Below, piece after piece: positions 35,683 to 47,100 of a stretch of 64,000 bases of DNA. A model generated the notes under the pieces. That model had not been told where the DNA came from. It worked only from the letters and a program-made list of their open reading frames with translations, and ran no database searches. The stretch covers positions 1 to 64,000 of the forward strand of contig QCIB01000005.1 in NCBI GenBank assembly GCA_003216915.1, in the 5' to 3' direction. The first letter of the stretch is position 1. Each line of letters begins with the position of its first letter. The position numbers and the translations under genes were made by a program. Source of the DNA: Prochlorococcus sp. AG-402-I23. GTDB lineage: Bacteria > Cyanobacteriota > Cyanobacteriia > PCC-6307 > Cyanobiaceae.

Positions 35683-38247
35683 ATGGCTATTGTCTGTTAT
35701 ATGGCTAATCCAATGAATCCAAACGAACCCTTCGATCTACGTTTGCCTACCCCGGGCTGCTATCTAGATCCTGAAAAAGCTGGCATGGATTCTGATGCTG
35801 TTTTTCAAGGTATGACAGCCCATCTTTTTTATACTCTTGGAAAGTTAGCCACATCTGCAAGTCCCCACGACTTATACATGGCTTTAAGTTATGCAGTGAA
35901 AGATAGACTAATGACAAGATATTTAGCCAGTCAAGAAGTCATAAGAAAAAAACCACAAAAAACAGTTGCTTATCTATCAGCAGAATTTTTAATAGGTCCG
36001 CAATTAAGTAATAATCTTCTCAATCTTGGCATAACTCAAGAGGCAGAGGATGCTTTAAAAAGATTTGGCATTGAATCATTGTCAACAATTCTTGAAGTTG
36101 AAGAGGAGCCTGGATTAGGTAATGGTGGACTTGGTAGACTTGCAGCATGTTACATGGAATCATTAGCATCTCTACAAGTTCCAGCAGTTGGTTATGGTAT
36201 TCGATATGAATTTGGCATATTCAATCAGTTAATTAGGGATGGTTGGCAAGTTGAAGTAACTGACAAATGGTTAAAAGGTGGATGGCCATGGGAACTTCCA
36301 CAACCGGACGAATCATGTTTCGTGGGTTTTGGAGGGAGAACTGAAAGTTATAGAGATGATAAAGGGAACTACAGATCAAGATGGATTCCTTCAGAACATG
36401 CCATAGGAGTACCTCATGATGTTCCAGTTTTAGGATATAGAGTAAATACATGCGACAGATTAAGATTGTGGAGAGCTGATGCAACAGAAAGTTTTGACTT
36501 TTATGCATTCAATATTGGTGATTATTATGGTGCAGTCGAAGAAAAAGTTGCATCTGAAACTCTTTCAAAAGTTCTATATCCAAATGATGGAACTGACGAG
36601 GGTAGAAGATTAAGACTCAAACAACAACACTTTTTTGTAAGTTGTTCTCTTCAGGATATGTTGAGAAGCCTTGAAAAAAGATCAATTGCAATAACAGAAT
36701 TCCCTAAGCATTGGACAGTCCAATTGAATGATACCCATCCTGCTATTGCAGTTGCAGAATTAATGAGACTTCTTATTGACCAATATCAAATAGGTTGGGA
36801 TAAAGCTTGGAACATAACAACCTCTTCAGTTGCTTATACCAACCACACATTACTACCAGAAGCTTTAGAAAAATGGGATTTAGTTTTATTTAATGATCTT
36901 CTTCCTCGTCATCTGGAAATTATTTATGAAATTAATTGGAGATTTCTACAACAATTAAGACTTCGTTATCCTGGTGATGACAAGATTCTTGAAAAACTCT
37001 CAATAATTGATGAAGAAGGCTCCAAATCAGTTAGGATGGCACATTTAGCTACAATTGGAGCACATCACATAAATGGTGTTGCAGCTCTCCACTCAGATTT
37101 AATAAAAAGACAACTTCTGCCTGAATTCGCAGCTCTTTGGCCTGAAAAATTTACAAATGTAACTAATGGAGTTACTCCAAGGAGATGGGTTGCCCTATCT
37201 AATCCATCACTATCGAAACTTTTAGAAGAAGAAGTTGGTCCAAACTGGATAACAAATATGGAACTTCTTGAGAAGCTAGAAGAAAAAAAAGATGACAACA
37301 ATTTTTTGCAAAAATTTGAGGAAACTAAACTAAATGGCAAAAGAAAATTATCTAGCTTTATCCATTCAAAAACTGGAATACTGGTAGATCCATCAAGTTT
37401 ATTTGATGTTCAAGTAAAAAGAATTCATCAATATAAAAGGCAACATTTAAACGCCCTACAAATTATTGCCCAATATTTAAGAATCAAAAATGGTACAAAT
37501 AAGCATGAAGTCCCAAGAACAATAATATTCGGAGGTAAAGCTGCACCAGGTTACTTTATGGCAAAGCTGATGATTAGATTCATTAATGGTATTGCTGATG
37601 TAGTTAATTCTGATCCAGATATGGATGGTTTATTAAGAGTTGTTTTTCTACCAGACTATAACGTTAAGCTTGGTGAAATAGTTTATCCTGCAACGGATCT
37701 TTCAGAACAAATCTCAACTGCTGGAAAAGAAGCTTCTGGAACTGGAAATATGAAGTTTGCCATGAATGGCGCTTTAACGATTGGAACCTTAGATGGAGCA
37801 AATGTGGAATTAAGAGATCTTGTGAAAAAAGAGAATTTCTTTCTTTTTGGTAAAACTGAAAGCGAAATTATGGACTTAAAAAATAATAACTACTCTCCTA
37901 AAACTTTTATTGATCAATGTCCAGAGCTGAAAGAGGTTATACGTCTAATTGAAATTGGCCACTTTAGCAATGGAGATAAAGAATTATTTAAACCTTTATT
38001 AAATAGCCTTACAGGACATGACCCATTTTTTGTTATGGCTGACTTTGCAGATTACTTAAATAAACAGGATGTGGTCAGTGAATGCTGGAATAATAAAAAA
38101 TCTTGGAATAAAATGGCATTATTAAATACTGCTAGATCAGGATATTTTTCTTCAGATAGATCTATTAGAGAGTACTGTAAATCTATTTGGAAAGTATCTC
38201 CAATGCCTGTTGAAATTACTTGCGACGTCGAAGAATTAACTAATTAA
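35683..38247 (+). CDS. glgP: Glycogen phosphorylase
   Basis: The 854-residue protein matches the family from GMTAHLFYTLGK and LSAEFLIGPQLSNNLLNLG through EEEPGLGNGGLGRLAACYMES, the active-site QLNDTHPAIAVAELMR, to the pyridoxal phosphate region ATDLSEQISTAGKEASGTGNMKFAMNGALTIGTLDGAN with the lysine site. It releases glucose-1-phosphate from stored glycogen at night. The ATG at 35683 is taken from the track; an ATG at 35701 would also fit. The stop overlaps the convergent small gene by eight bases. Confidence 0.97.
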   Translation: MAIVCYMANPMNPNEPFDLRLPTPGCYLDPEKAGMDSDAVFQGMTAHLFYTLGKLATSASPHDLYMALSYAVKDRLMTRYLASQEVIRKKPQKTVAYLSAEFLIGPQLSNNLLNLGITQEAEDALKRFGIESLSTILEVEEEPGLGNGGLGRLAACYMESLASLQVPAVGYGIRYEFGIFNQLIRDGWQVEVTDKWLKGGWPWELPQPDESCFVGFGGRTESYRDDKGNYRSRWIPSEHAIGVPHDVPVLGYRVNTCDRLRLWRADATESFDFYAFNIGDYYGAVEEKVASETLSKVLYPNDGTDEGRRLRLKQQHFFVSCSLQDMLRSLEKRSIAITEFPKHWTVQLNDTHPAIAVAELMRLLIDQYQIGWDKAWNITTSSVAYTNHTLLPEALEKWDLVLFNDLLPRHLEIIYEINWRFLQQLRLRYPGDDKILEKLSIIDEEGSKSVRMAHLATIGAHHINGVAALHSDLIKRQLLPEFAALWPEKFTNVTNGVTPRRWVALSNPSLSKLLEEEVGPNWITNMELLEKLEEKKDDNNFLQKFEETKLNGKRKLSSFIHSKTGILVDPSSLFDVQVKRIHQYKRQHLNALQIIAQYLRIKNGTNKHEVPRTIIFGGKAAPGYFMAKLMIRFINGIADVVNSDPDMDGLLRVVFLPDYNVKLGEIVYPATDLSEQISTAGKEASGTGNMKFAMNGALTIGTLDGANVELRDLVKKENFFLFGKTESEIMDLKNNNYSPKTFIDQCPELKEVIRLIEIGHFSNGDKELFKPLLNSLTGHDPFFVMADFADYLNKQDVVSECWNNKKSWNKMALLNTARSGYFSSDRSIREYCKSIWKVSPMPVEITCDVEELTN

Positions 38248-38707
38248 TATTTTTCTTATCTGGGGAATCTGGGGTTTGATGAAATAATCTATTCAAAATT
38301 AATCTATCCATATTTAATGGGTCTGGGGCTAATTCATTTGCAATTTCTTTAAATTTTGATTCAATATTGTTTGAAATTTTTGTATCAAATATTCTTTCCA
38401 TTAATGCCTCAATTGAGTATAAATAGGCATTTACACTTTCCAGTTCATCTAAAGCTTCAGTAATTTCTGTATCAGAGATATGCTTATCTTCTGGACTGAT
38501 AACTTCATTTGATTCTCTTTCAGATAATTCTCTCTGCAATTCATCAGTAATCTTAGTACAAAGAGTTCTGAAAGATTGTATAGATGCCCAATTTAATTCT
38601 TGTTGCTGTTTAAAAGTAGGAAATTCTCTAATCAGACGATCATGCTCTTTATAAAATCTCTGACAATCAGAGCATTGACATGGTTCTTCAGCCAAAAGAA
38701 AATACAA
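38240..38707 (-). CDS. Conserved hypothetical protein with N-terminal CxCxxC
   Basis: The 155-residue protein is not one I can name. Near its start it has EEPCQCSDCQRFYKEHDRL, a CxCxxC cluster that may bind metal. The rest is strongly helical and acidic (DELQRELSERESNEVISPEDKH), with a hydrophobic-heptad look around residues 80-110 that may be a short coiled coil. It overlaps glgP at the stop (convergent) and lies 19 bases after another small unknown gene, with which it may be cotranscribed. Confidence 0.7.
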   Translation of the reverse strand: MYFLLAEEPCQCSDCQRFYKEHDRLIREFPTFKQQQELNWASIQSFRTLCTKITDELQRELSERESNEVISPEDKHISDTEITEALDELESVNAYLYSIEALMERIFDTKISNNIESKFKEIANELAPDPLNMDRLILNRLFHQTPDSPDKKNIN

Positions 38708-38726
38708 TTCTCTTTATATCATCTCA

Positions 38727-39059
38727 CTATTTAGGCAAAATTGTAGGTCCATCCAATAATTCGTCATTTTCATCGAGTGAATCTGGACTATCTGGCAAAG
38801 GTATCTCAATACTAGTAACCAAATTAATAACATCTCTTAGTCTCATAGAATCAGCAAACCATCCCATTGCTTGCTCAGCATCACCTCTTTTTTCAGCATC
38901 ATTTGCTTGATCTTCGTGAGCTTCCGCCAAAAGAGCAAGCCAGCACAAGCATCGTGCTTGAACTATTGAAAGATCTAAATCATTAGGTTGGGATTTAGAA
39001 ATGCGTTCATGCTCTTGTTGAATTAAGAGCTTTAAACGCATATCATGCAACTTAGCCAT
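38727..39059 (-). CDS. Conserved hypothetical protein, helical
   Basis: I do not recognise this 110-residue protein. It is helical, with DLSIVQARCLCWLALLAEAHEDQANDAEKRGD resembling a TPR-like helical hairpin, a second helix around AMGWFADSMRLRDVINLV and an acidic tail SLDENDELLDGP. No membrane segment is visible. The gene is followed by the CxCxxC hypothetical gene and preceded by tRNA-Arg on the same strand. Confidence 0.7.
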   Translation of the reverse strand: MAKLHDMRLKLLIQQEHERISKSQPNDLDLSIVQARCLCWLALLAEAHEDQANDAEKRGDAEQAMGWFADSMRLRDVINLVTSIEIPLPDSPDSLDENDELLDGPTILPK

Positions 39060-39137
39060 AAAAGATTTACTACTAACTATACGCTAGCTAGAGAGTAGCA
39101 AGTTTGCACACATACTACATATAGTTTTTTATTTTTA

Positions 39138-39211
<74 letters not shown>

Positions 39212-39248
39212 AATAGATGATTTTTGGAGTATTAAGCATTATGCTAAA

Positions 39249-39632
39249 TGAAAGCAGGAGAGGCAATCGCAAGAAAGTTTTATTTTGTTTCCAAAATAAA
39301 ACTTTCTTGAGGAAAGTCCGGGCTCCCATATGGTCAGGCTTGCTGGGTAATTCCCAGTGCGGGCAACCGTGAGGATAGTGCCACAGAAACATACCGCCTA
39401 ATACTTTATGTATGGCAAGGGTGCAAGGGTGTGGTAAGAGCGCACCAGCAACATTGAGAAGTGTTGGCTAGGTAAACCCCGGCTGGGAGCAAGGCTTAGT
39501 AGATTTATGACCATTAAACAATCTACTTTTAAGCGCCGCTTGAGACTGTGAAGTAATTCTAGTCCTAGATAGATGATTGCCCATCTTATTTTTTATTAAG
39601 ATGAACAGAACCCGGCTTATGACCTGCTTTCT
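39249..39632 (+). ncRNA. rnpB: RNase P RNA (bacterial type A)
   Basis: The segment has universal RNase P RNA motifs: GAGGAAAGTCCGGGCTCC at the P4/J region, CACAGAAACATACCGCC, GGTAAGAGCGCACC, GGTAAACCCCGG, and CAGAACCCGGCTTATGACC near the 3' end. P1 pairs AAAGCAGG with CCTGCTTT and sets the approximate ends. The P3 region is a 17-base perfect A/T-rich hairpin (39271-39308). It is the catalytic RNA that matures tRNA 5' ends. Exact ends are estimated from P1. Confidence 0.96.
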
Positions 39633-39656
39633 AATTTTTGTGATTATTCAAATCAG

Positions 39657-40406
39657 ATGCCAAATATAATTAACGCAAAGAGGATTAATCAAATAACGAC
39701 TTTTTTAAAATCTTTAAATGTTAAATCAAAAAGATTTTCTGAAATAATTAGAACTCAAAATATTTCAATTATTCAAGATTTTAATCAAGCATTTATCCAC
39801 TCCTCGGAGGACAAAATCTTAAATTATGAAAAACTAGAATTTTTCGGAGATGCAGTCCTCAGATTAGCTGCTTCTAATTTTATTGAAAAAAAATATCCTC
39901 AAATGAGTGTAGGAGAAAGATCAGAGCTAAGAGCACAAATTGTAAGTGATGAATGGTTAACTAAATTAGGGGAAAAAATTGATATAGAAAAATTAATAAT
40001 TAAAGGACCTAAAGCTCTTGGTGATGAAAATTCAAAAAATACTATTATTGGTGAAGCTACAGAAGCTTTAATCGGTGCTATTTACAAGTGCTTTAATTCC
40101 ATTCAGGAAGTAAATCTTTGGTTAGATGATATTTGGGAGGAAGATTCAGAAATATTTTTAAAAGCTCCATATAAATTCAAATCTAAAACAGTATTGCAAG
40201 AGTGGTGTCAAAGTAAAGGTTTTGATTTGCCAGTCTATAAAATAATTGAAGTCTCAAAGAAAAATGGGGACCCTAAAAGATTTTCTTGCGATATATTTAT
40301 AGAAGGGTTAAAAGAATCATCTGCATTCGGCAAGTCTCATAAACAAGCAGAAACAAATGCAGCTAGAATTTTGATAGAGAAATTTATTGCTATAGGTAAA
40401 ATCTAA
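39657..40406 (+). CDS. rnc: Ribonuclease III
   Basis: The 249-residue protein has the catalytic segment YEKLEFFGDAVLRLAASNF (family signature ERLEFLGDAVL), with the acidic residues intact, and later GEATEALIGAIYKCF with the second acid pair. Residues from about 176 on form a double-stranded RNA-binding domain (KTVLQEWCQSKGFDLPVYKI, then AFGKSHKQAETNAARILIE). It cuts double-stranded RNA such as rRNA precursors. It lies 24 bases after rnpB, so two RNA-processing genes are adjacent. The stop is two bases from convergent ndhS. Confidence 0.96.
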   Translation: MPNIINAKRINQITTFLKSLNVKSKRFSEIIRTQNISIIQDFNQAFIHSSEDKILNYEKLEFFGDAVLRLAASNFIEKKYPQMSVGERSELRAQIVSDEWLTKLGEKIDIEKLIIKGPKALGDENSKNTIIGEATEALIGAIYKCFNSIQEVNLWLDDIWEEDSEIFLKAPYKFKSKTVLQEWCQSKGFDLPVYKIIEVSKKNGDPKRFSCDIFIEGLKESSAFGKSHKQAETNAARILIEKFIAIGKI

Positions 40407-40408
40407 TT

Positions 40409-40594
40409 TTAAACTATTTCTAAATTGGTTAGCTGAAAAGTTATGAGTTTATCCCAATTACCTCCTTCAAACAGAACCGCTGCTCTTTTTTTTGTAACTC
40501 TTTGTACAAACCCTTTATATCCTCTATAGATAGAATTGGTATCTTTTACAACAACAAAAGATCCAGGGAGTATGGGTTTAGTAGATAATTCCAT
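40409..40594 (-). CDS. ndhS: NAD(P)H dehydrogenase-like complex subunit S
   Basis: The 61-residue protein is a small SH3-like domain. [43 protein letters not shown] is typical of NdhS (DUF3252). NdhS sits on the peripheral arm of photosynthetic complex I and helps bind ferredoxin as the electron donor for cyclic electron flow. The gene is alone, squeezed between convergent rnc and divergent rimM with 24 bases to the latter, so its promoter must be very short or overlap rimM. Confidence 0.88.
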   Translation of the reverse strand: MELSTKPILPGSFVVVKDTNSIYRGYKGFVQRVTKKRAAVLFEGGNWDKLITFQLTNLEIV

Positions 40595-40618
40595 AAAACA
40601 TTCTTTCTAATACAATAT

Positions 40619-41158
40619 ATGATAAATAAAAATGAATGGTTGACTGTTGGATTAATAACATCATGTCATGGAATTAATGGACAGGTAAAGGTTAAATCTC
40701 TAAGTGATTTTGAAGAAAGATTTTTAAAACCGGGAATTAGATGGTTGCTAAAAGAAAATGAACCTCCTACAAAAATAGAACTTATATCTGGTTTCAAACA
40801 GCCTGGCAAAGAAACCTTCATAGTTAAGTTCCAAGGAATAAATACAAGAAATCATGCAGAACAACTGAAAAAATTTAAAATTCTTGTAAAAGCGGATACA
40901 CTACCCAAATTACAAAAGGAAGAATTCCACTTGTTAGAACTTGTAGATCTCGAGGTCAAGACTTTAGAAAATGATGAATTAAAAAACATTGGGAAAGTTA
41001 TCGATTTAGAAAATGAGAAGAATAATTTACTTGTTATTGAACTATTTAAAAATCAAAAGAAAGTTCTAATACCATTTGTTAAAGAAATAGTCCCATTAGT
41101 AGATATAAAAAATAATTTTCTAATCATCAATCCTCCAAATGGACTTTTAGAGCTATAA
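40619..41158 (+). CDS. rimM: 16S rRNA processing protein RimM
   Basis: The 179-residue protein has the N-terminal RimM domain ([42 protein letters not shown]) and a C-terminal PRC barrel ([47 protein letters not shown]). It helps assemble the 30S head through S19 binding. The gene stands free of trmD and rpsP here. It converges with glmS over 31 bases. Confidence 0.95.
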   Translation: MINKNEWLTVGLITSCHGINGQVKVKSLSDFEERFLKPGIRWLLKENEPPTKIELISGFKQPGKETFIVKFQGINTRNHAEQLKKFKILVKADTLPKLQKEEFHLLELVDLEVKTLENDELKNIGKVIDLENEKNNLLVIELFKNQKKVLIPFVKEIVPLVDIKNNFLIINPPNGLLEL

Positions 41159-41189
41159 ATTTAAAAAATTAAAATTTGTAAAAAACTCA

Positions 41190-43085
41190 TTATTCAACAG
41201 TTACACTTTTAGCTAAATTTCTTGGTTGATCCACGTCAAGTCCCCTATGAGCTGCAATATGGTAACTCAATAATTGTAAAGGCAGTATATTAAGTAGAGG
41301 TGAAATCCATTCATTAGAGGAAGGAACTTTCATTAAATAATCAAAGATTTCAGTTCCATTACATTCAGGAGCAATACCAATCAAATATGAATCTCTAGCT
41401 TTTGCCTCTTGAGCATTACTGATAACTTTATCAAAAACCTCGCCAGGGGAGGCAATTGAAATTACAGGCACTTTTTTATCTAACAAAGCTATTGGACCAT
41501 GTTTCATTTCACCAGCAGGATATCCCGCTGCATGAATGTAACTAATTTCTTTAAGTTTTAATGCGCCTTCAAGGGCAATAGGATAATTAATTCCTCTTCC
41601 TAAAAAAATAACATCTTTAATATTAAAAAAGTCATGTGCTAGCTTTTCTGAAGATTTATTATGTTTCTCTAAGAGATCTTCCAGTAATGGCGGAAGTTTT
41701 ATAAGTTCGTTTATAAGTTTACCAATTTCATCAGGACTTTGATTGCCTTTAATTTGAGCAAATTTTATGGCTAATCCATAAAAAGAAAGTAATTGAGCAA
41801 AAAAAGTTTTTGTTGCTGCAACTCCAACTTCTATTCCAGCACAGATATCAATTATGTTTGATACCTGCCTTCCTATGGAACTCTCTTTTCTATTTGTTAT
41901 TGCAATAAGATTGGGTTTAAATTTTTCATTTTCAATTGAAGAACGTCTTTTAATTTCCATATCGATAGCCGCAATTGTATCAGCAGTTTCTCCGGATTGA
42001 GTGACTCCAATAGTTAACGTATTTGGCAATAGTGGAGGTGGTGAATATCGAAATTCGCTTGCATAAAAGACATTTGTAGGGATACCTGAAAATTGTTCTA
42101 ATAAAAAGCTGCCCACCATTGCAGCATGTTTACTTGTACCACAAGCAATTATTTCAATTCTTTCTATTGATTCAAAAAAATCTGTATCAAATGGATAGTT
42201 GATTTTATATTGATCATTATCTGAGTTCTTAATTAAATAATTTTCCAACCAGTTTTTTGCAGTCTTTGGTTGATCATATATCTCTTTCAACATGTAGTGT
42301 TTGAAATTCATCTTATCCATAATTTGCTCTGAGACTTTTAAAGAAACTGGATTTCTATATTGTCTCTCGTTGCTTGAGTCATATATTTCAATTCCAAGGG
42401 GAGTCAACAAAGCTATTTCTTCATCCTCCATAGGCAAAATAATATTCGTAAAGTTTGCAATGGCTGGAGTATCACTAGCACAAATAAATTCTCCTTCACC
42501 CAAACCAATAATCAAGGGTGCTTGTCTTCTTGCAACTACCAAAGAGGTTGGAGCACCAGACCATAAAACTGCTAAAGCATAAGATCCTTCTAAATCCGAT
42601 AATACATTTCTCACTGCAACTAATAATGTTGAACCATTATTTTCAAGATTAAGTTTACTTAATGTATTTAACTCTCTTTGTATTAGATGGGGAATTACCT
42701 CGGTATCTGTATCAGAATTAAAAATAATGCCCTCTTCCTCTAATTTATTTTTTAAATCTTGAAAATTTTCAATAATGCCATTTTGAACAACCGCTATATT
42801 TCCTGAACTATCGGTATGAGGATGTGCATTTTTAACCTCAGGTTTTCCATGAGTTGCCCATCTAGTATGTCCTATACCTACAGTTCCAGGAATATTATGA
42901 TCATCAAGATTACTTTTTAAATTCTTGAGTTTTCCTTCTGCTTTATTACAAGAAATAAAATTTGTGTCGGGATTTATTATTGCAATACCTGCAGAATCAT
43001 AACCTCTGTATTCAAGTTTTTCTAAACCATTAATTAATAATGGTAAAGCTTTTTTATATCCAGTTACAGCAACTATTCCACACAT
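41190..43085 (-). CDS. glmS: Glutamine-fructose-6-phosphate aminotransferase (isomerizing)
   Basis: The track starts six residues early; the mature enzyme needs Cys at position 2 as nucleophile, so the ATG at 43085 giving MCGIVAVTG is chosen (631 residues). The glutaminase half has GHTRWATHGKP and NGIIENF; the SIS halves have ACGTSKHAA, GVTQSGETADT and EGALKLKEISYIHAAGYPAGEMKHGPIALL. The C-terminus ends NLAKSVTVE, required for isomerase activity. It makes glucosamine-6-phosphate for peptidoglycan and lipopolysaccharide. There is no glmS ribozyme visible in the 81 bases upstream. Confidence 0.97.
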   Translation of the reverse strand: MCGIVAVTGYKKALPLLINGLEKLEYRGYDSAGIAIINPDTNFISCNKAEGKLKNLKSNLDDHNIPGTVGIGHTRWATHGKPEVKNAHPHTDSSGNIAVVQNGIIENFQDLKNKLEEEGIIFNSDTDTEVIPHLIQRELNTLSKLNLENNGSTLLVAVRNVLSDLEGSYALAVLWSGAPTSLVVARRQAPLIIGLGEGEFICASDTPAIANFTNIILPMEDEEIALLTPLGIEIYDSSNERQYRNPVSLKVSEQIMDKMNFKHYMLKEIYDQPKTAKNWLENYLIKNSDNDQYKINYPFDTDFFESIERIEIIACGTSKHAAMVGSFLLEQFSGIPTNVFYASEFRYSPPPLLPNTLTIGVTQSGETADTIAAIDMEIKRRSSIENEKFKPNLIAITNRKESSIGRQVSNIIDICAGIEVGVAATKTFFAQLLSFYGLAIKFAQIKGNQSPDEIGKLINELIKLPPLLEDLLEKHNKSSEKLAHDFFNIKDVIFLGRGINYPIALEGALKLKEISYIHAAGYPAGEMKHGPIALLDKKVPVISIASPGEVFDKVISNAQEAKARDSYLIGIAPECNGTEIFDYLMKVPSSNEWISPLLNILPLQLLSYHIAAHRGLDVDQPRNLAKSVTVE

Positions 43086-43166
43086 ACGAATTTTTTTTTT
43101 CAATTATATTGAAATAAAATGCGTATTTATTAAAAAATGGACTCTCTTAAAACTGCACTATAAAAA

Positions 43167-43454
<288 letters not shown>

Positions 43455-43545
43455 TTACAAAGAAATTAAAAAAATTAAGATATGCTTCACTCTTGTTAAC
43501 TCTAGGGCATAAAATCATATAGATAATTAGTAATTTCCATAAACT

Positions 43546-43785
43546 ATGTCACAAGAAATCCTCGAAAAAGTCTGTTCTATTGTTTCAGAACAATTAAGCG
43601 TTGAAGCAGGAGAAGTCAAATCAGATTCAAATTTCCAAAATGATTTAGGTGCAGATTCTCTAGATACTGTTGAATTAGTAATGGCTCTTGAAGAAGCATT
43701 TGATATTGAAATTCCTGATGAAGCAGCTGAAGGAATAGCAACTGTTGGCGATGCAGTAAAATTCATCGAAGAAAAAAAAGGTTAG
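43546..43785 (+). CDS. acpP: Acyl carrier protein
   Basis: The 79-residue acidic protein has the 4'-phosphopantetheine site [18 protein letters not shown], with the DSL serine. It carries growing acyl chains in fatty acid synthesis. It lies six bases upstream of fabF, the usual partner, and both are probably cotranscribed. The start follows a 133-base gap shared with psaC. Confidence 0.98.
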   Translation: MSQEILEKVCSIVSEQLSVEAGEVKSDSNFQNDLGADSLDTVELVMALEEAFDIEIPDEAAEGIATVGDAVKFIEEKKG

Positions 43786-43791
43786 TATAGG

Positions 43792-45036
43792 ATGCCAAAT
43801 TTCCATCGAGTAGTTATTACTGGTATCGGAGCAGTAACTCCAATTGGTAATAACATTGATGAATATTTAGTCGGTCTTCAAACAGGTACTAATGGGGTTT
43901 CAGATATTACTCTCTTTGATCCTGAACAACATCCCTGCAAATTTGCTGCAGAAGTAAAAAATCTTCAATCTGAAAATTTTATTGAAGTTAAAGAATCCAA
44001 AAGATGGGATCGTTTTTCCCAGTTTGGAGTTATTGCGGCAAAGCAAGCATTTAATGATTCTGGACTTGAAATTACTGAAGCTAATGCATCAAGAATTGGA
44101 GTGATTATTGGTTCTGGTGTTGGAGGCTTACTAACTATGGAAAGTCAAGCTCAAATATTGAGTCATAAAGGGCCTAAAAGAGTAAGTCCATTTACAGTCC
44201 CAATGATGATTCCAAACATGGCCACTGGACTGGCTGCAATAGCTTTGGGTGCAAAAGGGCCAAGTTCATCTGTTTCTACCGCTTGCGCTGCCGGTTCAAA
44301 TGCAATTGGTGATTCTTTTAGATTACTCCAACTTGGAAAAGCAGATGCAATGATCTGTGGGGGAGCAGAAGCAAGTATTACGCCTCTCGGAGTAGCTGGT
44401 TTTGCCAGTGCCAAAGCTCTTTCTTCCAGAAATGAAAGCCCTCAAACTGCTAGCAGACCTTTTGATGCAGAAAGAGATGGATTTGTTATTGGAGAGGGAT
44501 CCGGAATTCTTGTTTTAGAAACTTTAGAAAATGCACAAAAAAGGAATGCGAGAATTTATGCAGAAATAGTTGGTTATGGAACAACATGTGATGCTCATCA
44601 TATAACTGCTCCATCACCAGGCGGGATTGGAGGCGCCCAAGCTATCAAATTAGCAATTGAAGACGCTTGTCTTAGCCTTGAAAAAGTTGATTACATAAAT
44701 GCTCACGGAACAAGTACATCAGCTAATGATAAAAATGAAACTTCTGCAATTAAATCTATTTTTAGAGACAGATCTTACCTCATTCCTGTAAGCTCTACTA
44801 AGTCGATGACAGGTCATCTCCTAGGAGGCTCAGGAGGTATAGAAGCTGTAGCTTGTATACTTTCTTTGACACATAATTTTATCCCTCCTACAATTAACTA
44901 CGTCAATCGAGATCCTGAATGTGATCTTGATTATGTACCAAATAATGCAAGAGAGGCTCAAATAGGAGTTGCTCTTTCTAATTCTTTCGGCTTTGGTGGT
45001 CACAATGTTTGCCTTGCTTTCAGCAAAATGAATTGA
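43792..45036 (+). CDS. fabF: 3-oxoacyl-[acyl-carrier-protein] synthase II
   Basis: The 414-residue protein has the ketosynthase signatures: [14 protein letters not shown] at the start, [15 protein letters not shown] with the active-site Cys, [16 protein letters not shown] with the first catalytic His, [16 protein letters not shown] with the second and [14 protein letters not shown] near the end. It extends acyl chains with malonyl-ACP. It is coupled to acpP upstream and followed by tktA after 43 bases. Confidence 0.98.
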   Translation: MPNFHRVVITGIGAVTPIGNNIDEYLVGLQTGTNGVSDITLFDPEQHPCKFAAEVKNLQSENFIEVKESKRWDRFSQFGVIAAKQAFNDSGLEITEANASRIGVIIGSGVGGLLTMESQAQILSHKGPKRVSPFTVPMMIPNMATGLAAIALGAKGPSSSVSTACAAGSNAIGDSFRLLQLGKADAMICGGAEASITPLGVAGFASAKALSSRNESPQTASRPFDAERDGFVIGEGSGILVLETLENAQKRNARIYAEIVGYGTTCDAHHITAPSPGGIGGAQAIKLAIEDACLSLEKVDYINAHGTSTSANDKNETSAIKSIFRDRSYLIPVSSTKSMTGHLLGGSGGIEAVACILSLTHNFIPPTINYVNRDPECDLDYVPNNAREAQIGVALSNSFGFGGHNVCLAFSKMN

Positions 45037-45079
45037 TGACAACCAATTCCGTATTTCCAACTTAACTTATTTTAAAACA

Positions 45080-47086
45080 ATGGTCGCTGCATCTGTTTCA
45101 TTAGAATCACTTTGTGTAAATAGTATAAGAATGCTTGCTGTGGATGCAGTAAATAAATCAAATAGTGGACATCCTGGATTACCAATGGGATGTGCTCCTA
45201 TGGGTTATGCATTATGGCAAAACATACTTAATCACAATCCTAATAACCCAAAATGGTTCAATAGAGACCGTTTTGTATTATCAGCTGGTCATGGCTGTAT
45301 GCTGCTATATTCCTTGCTTCATTTGACAGGATATAAATCAGTTTCCATTGAAGATATTAAAGAATTTAGGCAATGGGGATCAAAAACTCCTGGACATCCA
45401 GAAACATTCGAAACTGAAGGAGTTGAAGTGACAGCTGGGCCTCTTGGAGCCGGAATTTCAAATGCAGTTGGATTAGCAATAGCTGAAACACACTTAGCAG
45501 CTAAATTTAATAAGCCTGATTGCAATATCGTTGATCACTATACTTACGTAATAATGGGTGATGGCTGTAATCAAGAAGGTATTGCATCAGAGGCCTGCTC
45601 ATTAGCTGGTCATCTTAAGCTTGGAAAATTAATTGCACTCTACGACGATAATCAAATTACAATTGATGGGCGAACAGACGTTTCTTTTACCGAAGATGTT
45701 TTAAAAAGATATGAAGCTTATGGATGGCATGTGCAACATGTTGAAGATGGGAATCATGATGTTAAAGGAATTACTGAGGCTATCGAAAAAGCAAAATTAA
45801 TTACAGACAAGCCATCAATTATAAAAATTTCTACAACCATAGGTTATGGTTCTCCCAATAAATCAGATACTGCTGGAATTCATGGAGCAGCTGTTGGAGA
45901 AGAAGAAGCTGCATTAACTAGAGAGTTTCTAAATTGGGAATATCCTCCATTTGAAATACCCGATGAAGTATATGCGCATTTTAGAAAATCAATAAATAAA
46001 GGTGAAACTTTAGAGAAAGAATGGGATTCTAAATTTGAAGAATATCAAAAAAAATATCCCTCTGAAGGAGCCGAGTTAAATAGAATGTTAAAGGGTCAAT
46101 TACCTGAAAATTGGGACTCAGATCTCCCCTCTTATTCGCCTGGTGATAAAGGGTTAGCCACCAGAAAGCATTCACAAATATGTTTGGGTGCTCTAGGTCC
46201 TAACCTACCTGAATTAATTGGCGGATCTGCAGATTTAACTCACTCTAATTACACAGATATAAAAGGAGAAACTGGATCATTCCAGCCAAACAGCCCTGAA
46301 AAAAGATATTTACATTTTGGTGTAAGAGAGCATGCAATGGCAGCTGTACTTAATGGTATTGCCTATCACAATAGTGGTCTGATCCCTTATGGTGGAACCT
46401 TCCTTGTTTTCGCTGATTATATGAGGGGCTCAATGAGGCTTTCAGCACTTAGCGAATTAGGAGTAATCTATGTCTTAACTCATGATTCAATTGGTGTAGG
46501 AGAAGATGGCCCAACACATCAACCTATTGAAACTATCCCTTCTCTTCGCGCCATGCCTAACATGCTAGTTTTCAGACCTGGAGATGGTAATGAGACTAGT
46601 GGAGCTTATAAGCTTGCTATTCAAAATCGAAAAAGACCTTCTGCCCTTTGTTTAAGTAGACAAGGTATGCCAAATCAAGAAAATACTTCAATCGACAAAG
46701 TTGCTCTAGGAGGATATGTAGTTTCCGATTGTGAAGGAACACCAGACTTAATATTTATTGGTACTGGAAGCGAACTGAATCTTTGCATTGAAGCAAGTAA
46801 GGAAATTTCAAGCTTAGGTAAAAAAATTAGAGTTGTTTCTATGCCTTGTGTAGAACTTTTTGAAGATCAAGAAGAATCTTATAAAGAAAGTGTTTTACCT
46901 AGTAGTGTGAAAAAAAGAGTTGTAGTAGAAGCTGCCCATTCTTTTGGTTGGCATAAATATACAGGTTTTGATGGAATTTGTATTACTATGGACAGATTTG
47001 GTGCATCAGCACCAGGTGGAGAATGTATGAAAAATTTTGGATTTACGGTCGAAAACGTAGTTAATAAGACTAAGGAAATTCTATAA
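45080..47086 (+). CDS. tktA: Transketolase
   Basis: The 668-residue protein carries [15 protein letters not shown], the thiamine diphosphate motif [48 protein letters not shown] in the pyrimidine domain and [16 protein letters not shown] with the catalytic residues. It moves two-carbon units in the Calvin cycle and the pentose phosphate pathway. It is convergent with thiC, the thiamine synthesis gene, 14 bases away, so enzyme and cofactor genes meet tail to tail. Confidence 0.98.
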   Translation: MVAASVSLESLCVNSIRMLAVDAVNKSNSGHPGLPMGCAPMGYALWQNILNHNPNNPKWFNRDRFVLSAGHGCMLLYSLLHLTGYKSVSIEDIKEFRQWGSKTPGHPETFETEGVEVTAGPLGAGISNAVGLAIAETHLAAKFNKPDCNIVDHYTYVIMGDGCNQEGIASEACSLAGHLKLGKLIALYDDNQITIDGRTDVSFTEDVLKRYEAYGWHVQHVEDGNHDVKGITEAIEKAKLITDKPSIIKISTTIGYGSPNKSDTAGIHGAAVGEEEAALTREFLNWEYPPFEIPDEVYAHFRKSINKGETLEKEWDSKFEEYQKKYPSEGAELNRMLKGQLPENWDSDLPSYSPGDKGLATRKHSQICLGALGPNLPELIGGSADLTHSNYTDIKGETGSFQPNSPEKRYLHFGVREHAMAAVLNGIAYHNSGLIPYGGTFLVFADYMRGSMRLSALSELGVIYVLTHDSIGVGEDGPTHQPIETIPSLRAMPNMLVFRPGDGNETSGAYKLAIQNRKRPSALCLSRQGMPNQENTSIDKVALGGYVVSDCEGTPDLIFIGTGSELNLCIEASKEISSLGKKIRVVSMPCVELFEDQEESYKESVLPSSVKKRVVVEAAHSFGWHKYTGFDGICITMDRFGASAPGGECMKNFGFTVENVVNKTKEIL

Positions 47087-47100
47087 CTACTAATTGATAA

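Noticed and set aside
43086-43103. Upstream start of glmS
   Set aside because: The enzyme needs Cys immediately after the initiator Met, so the ATG at 43085 must be used.
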